64,000 nt of DNA from Qiania dongpingensis (lineage in GTDB: Bacteria; Bacillota; Clostridia; Lachnospirales; Lachnospiraceae), in NCBI RefSeq assembly GCF_014337195.1, contig NZ_CP060634.1, forward strand, positions 248,001 through 312,000, written 5' to 3'. Positions within the stretch are counted from its first letter, which is position 1; each line of letters starts with the position of its first letter. Made by a program: the position numbers and the translations under genes. The notes under the pieces were generated by a model. The model saw only the letters and a list, made by a program, of their open reading frames with translations, had not been told where the DNA came from and made no database searches. Below are positions 62,345 to 64,000 of the stretch, piece after piece.

Positions 62345-62373
62345 AGTTTACTAGATTCTCACCCTTTTCGCAA
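62345..62373 (-). promoter_or_regulatory. Sigma-A promoter of the Lrp-family gene
   Basis: On the minus strand TTGCGA (62373-62368), a 17-base spacer and TAAACT (62350-62345), 33 bases before the ATG. Confidence 0.6.
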
Positions 62374-62391
62374 CAAAAAGAAATAATAATA

Positions 62392-62420
62392 TTGACATAA
62401 AGTAAAATATGTCCTAAAAT
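62392..62420 (+). promoter_or_regulatory. Sigma-A promoter of the MATE gene
   Basis: TTGACA (62392-62397), a 17-base spacer and TAAAAT (62415-62420), 46 bases before the ATG. Confidence 0.78.
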
Positions 62421-62431
62421 CAATACGAAAC

Positions 62432-62447
62432 GAAATTTATAAATTTC
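62432..62447. promoter_or_regulatory. Perfect 16-bp palindrome at the MATE transcription start
   Basis: GAAATTTATAAATTTC is a perfect inverted repeat, a few bases after the expected transcription start of the MATE gene. The position fits a repressor operator; the adjacent Lrp-family protein is the closest candidate binder. Confidence 0.5.
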
Positions 62448-62466
62448 TATTTGTCTTGGAGGAGTC

Positions 62467-63819
62467 ATGAAGAAGGACCTTACACACGGTAATATCACAT
62501 CAACCATGCTGCGCTTTGCGCTCCCTATGATACTGGGCAATCTTCTGCAGCAGCTTTACAATATAGCAGATACTCTTATTGTAGGACAGTTCCTGGGTTC
62601 CAATGCCCTGGCAGCCGTAGGCTCTTCTTACACGCTCATGACCTTCCTTACTTCTATCCTGATGGGGCTCTGTATGGGCAGCGGCGTCGTCTTCTCTACT
62701 CGTTATGGAGAAAGAGATATGGATCGTCTGAAATCCAGCCTTTTCGTTTCTTTTATATTGATAGCAGCCTGTACACTTTTTCTCAATATCGCCGTTTTTA
62801 TATGGATAGACCCGATCATGCGGCTGCTCCAAATTCCTCCCGAAATTTATCCTCTCATGAGAAGCTATCTATGGATCATATTCATTGGAATCAGCGCGAC
62901 ATTCCTCTATAATTTTTATGCCTCTCTCCTTCGTTCCATCGGAAATTCCATGGTACCGCTTTTGTTTCTCGGCATTTCCGCAGGGCTTAATATCATTTTA
63001 GACCTGGTATTTGTCCTCTCATTCCATTGGGGAGTCGCAGGAGCTGCCATTGCAACCGTCCTGTCGCAGTTTGTCTCCGGCATAGGTATTCTTCTGTATA
63101 CCCTGATCCGCGTTCCGGAATTCCGGATACAAAAAAAGAACCGAACGTTTAAAAAAGAATATTTAACAGAAATCGCACAGTTTTCCTTCCTGACTTGTCT
63201 GCAGCAGTCCATTATGAATTTCGGCATCCTCATGGTACAGGGCCTGATCAACAGCTTTGGTCCCGTTGTGATGGCTGCCTTTGCAGCCGCTGTTAAAATT
63301 GACTCTTTTGCATACATGCCGGTGCAGGATTTTGGGAATGCCTTCTCCACGTTTATCGCGCAGAACTTCGGAGCTCATGAAACAAAACGGATTCAAAAAG
63401 GTATCCGAAGCGCCATGCTGGTATCTCTTCTGTTCTGTCTGGCGATCACGACTGCTGTCTGCATATTTGCCCGGCCGCTCATGTTGATTTTTGTCCAGCC
63501 GCATGAGACTGAGATTCTCTCCATTGGAGTACAGTATCTGAGAATAGAAGGAGCCTTTTACTGTGGCATTGGCTGCTTGTTCTTACTCTATGGCCTTTAC
63601 CGGGCCGTCCAGAAGCCGGGAATGTCCGTCATCCTCACTGTCGTATCCCTGGGTACCCGTGTCGCGCTGGCCTATGCTCTCTCTGCCATTCCTTCCGTCG
63701 GAGTGATTGGAATATGGGTATCTGTACCCGCCGGATGGCTTCTGGCGGACGCGATTGGGCTGGTGTATTACCGAATACATAGAAAAACTCTGCTTAAGGC
63801 AAGCATTCCACAGCGATAA
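62467..63819 (+). CDS. MATE family multidrug/metabolite exporter
   Basis: 450-aa Na+- or H+-coupled exporter with 12 hydrophobic segments. The N-terminal MLRFALPMILGNLLQQLYNI followed by ADTLIVGQFLGSNALAAVG is the MATE signature, repeated in the second half (GPVVMAAFAAAVKIDSFAYM). The start has GGAGG four bases upstream. It may be controlled by the divergent Lrp-family regulator. Substrate unknown. Confidence 0.92.
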   Translation: MKKDLTHGNITSTMLRFALPMILGNLLQQLYNIADTLIVGQFLGSNALAAVGSSYTLMTFLTSILMGLCMGSGVVFSTRYGERDMDRLKSSLFVSFILIAACTLFLNIAVFIWIDPIMRLLQIPPEIYPLMRSYLWIIFIGISATFLYNFYASLLRSIGNSMVPLLFLGISAGLNIILDLVFVLSFHWGVAGAAIATVLSQFVSGIGILLYTLIRVPEFRIQKKNRTFKKEYLTEIAQFSFLTCLQQSIMNFGILMVQGLINSFGPVVMAAFAAAVKIDSFAYMPVQDFGNAFSTFIAQNFGAHETKRIQKGIRSAMLVSLLFCLAITTAVCIFARPLMLIFVQPHETEILSIGVQYLRIEGAFYCGIGCLFLLYGLYRAVQKPGMSVILTVVSLGTRVALAYALSAIPSVGVIGIWVSVPAGWLLADAIGLVYYRIHRKTLLKASIPQR

Positions 63820-63837
63820 TCCCACAAAATATATCAA

Positions 63838-63886
63838 AATACCAACCCCCGGTTCACCTATGGTCCGCCGTCGGGGCTGGTATTTT
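63838..63886. terminator. Bidirectional terminator between the MATE gene and folD
   Basis: Arms AATACCAACCCCC (63838-63850) and CGGGGCTGGTATTTT (63872-63886) pair except for one A-C mismatch and an end mismatch, with A and T runs outside, between two convergent stops. Confidence 0.8.
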
Positions 63887-63893
63887 TGATTCC

Positions 63894-64000
63894 TTATTCC
63901 ACTGTTCTCATGGCTGCTTCAACCACATGTCCGACCAATACGGAAGTAGTAACTGCTCCTACTCCTCCGGGTACGGGGGTTATCGCGTCTACTACGGGTT
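63894..64000 (-). CDS. folD: Bifunctional methylenetetrahydrofolate dehydrogenase/cyclohydrolase, C-terminal fragment
   Basis: Only the last 34 codons are in the window. The peptide ITPVPGGVGAVTTSVLVGHV is the strongly conserved C-terminal FolD motif (TPVPGGVGP-type), here with Ala in place of the usual Pro. The gene enters from the right edge on the minus strand and ends at the shared terminator. FolD interconverts 5,10-methylene-THF and 10-formyl-THF. Confidence 0.9.
   Translation of the reverse strand, partial: PVVDAITPVPGGVGAVTTSVLVGHVVEAAMRTVE

Noticed and set aside
1..64000. CRISPR arrays, tRNA or rRNA genes, insertion sequences, prophage or toxin-antitoxin genes
   Set aside because: No repeat-spacer pattern, tRNA cloverleaf, transposase-like frame or phage module was seen in either strand.

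Overview
The window looks like chromosome of a spore-forming anaerobe of the Firmicutes, most likely Lachnospiraceae or a close clostridial relative. The reasons are sporulation genes (spoIVA, yqfC, yqfD, a SpoVB-like flippase, a BofC-like protein), strong AGGAGG ribosome binding sites, mid-range GC, and a wall and division cluster in clostridial order. Nearly all genes are on the minus strand. I see no tRNA, rRNA, insertion sequence, prophage or CRISPR array. Both edges cut a gene: an ABC ATPase on the left and folD on the right.

Layout in coordinate order. 1-3.8 kb: an Opp/Nik-type ABC importer (lipoprotein, two permeases, start of an ATPase) behind a vitamin B12 riboswitch with its own promoter and terminator. 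3.85-10 kb: a cytidylate-kinase-like gene, then the sepF-ylmH-aroB-lspA-rluD operon and an HlyD-like membrane protein. 10-20 kb: a DUF378 gene and a small P-loop ATPase, then the envelope cluster radC-mreC-mreD-PBP2-minC-minD-minE-rodA-mgsA-D,D-carboxypeptidase, with no mreB in its usual slot. 20-30 kb: miaB, an exported C39-like peptidase, mutS, mutL, miaA and a PLP lyase. 30-34 kb: proB, patatin-like, DUF896, 5-formyl-THF cyclo-ligase, proA. 34-46 kb: two translationally coupled flavoproteins, BofC-like, SpoVB-like, a DUF3048 lipoprotein, ybeY, phoH, yqfD, yqfC, rpsU and alaS. 46-53 kb: a 47-aa membrane peptide, tyrS, rnhA, a membrane-anchored MutS-like ATPase, spoIVA and a second DUF3048 lipoprotein. 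53-64 kb, more accessory: a PTS-IIC/PfoR-like permease, a GH2 glycosidase with an unusual C-terminal extension, a Gfo/Idh/MocA oxidoreductase, cardiolipin synthase, a PfkB kinase facing deoD, TetR and Lrp regulators, a MATE exporter and the folD end.

Most of the window is housekeeping: cell-wall elongation and septum placement (mre/PBP2/rodA, minCDE, sepF), mismatch repair and tRNA modification, translation, proline synthesis and sporulation. The observations most worth following are the B12 riboswitch on an Opp/Nik-type importer, a hairpin that holds the spoIVA ribosome binding site with a possible sigma-E promoter overlapping it, an OadB-like GGSDGPTAVF motif inside a GH2 enzyme, a PBP2 with a roughly 240-residue insertion, and DUF3048 lipoproteins directly upstream of sporulation genes at two loci.
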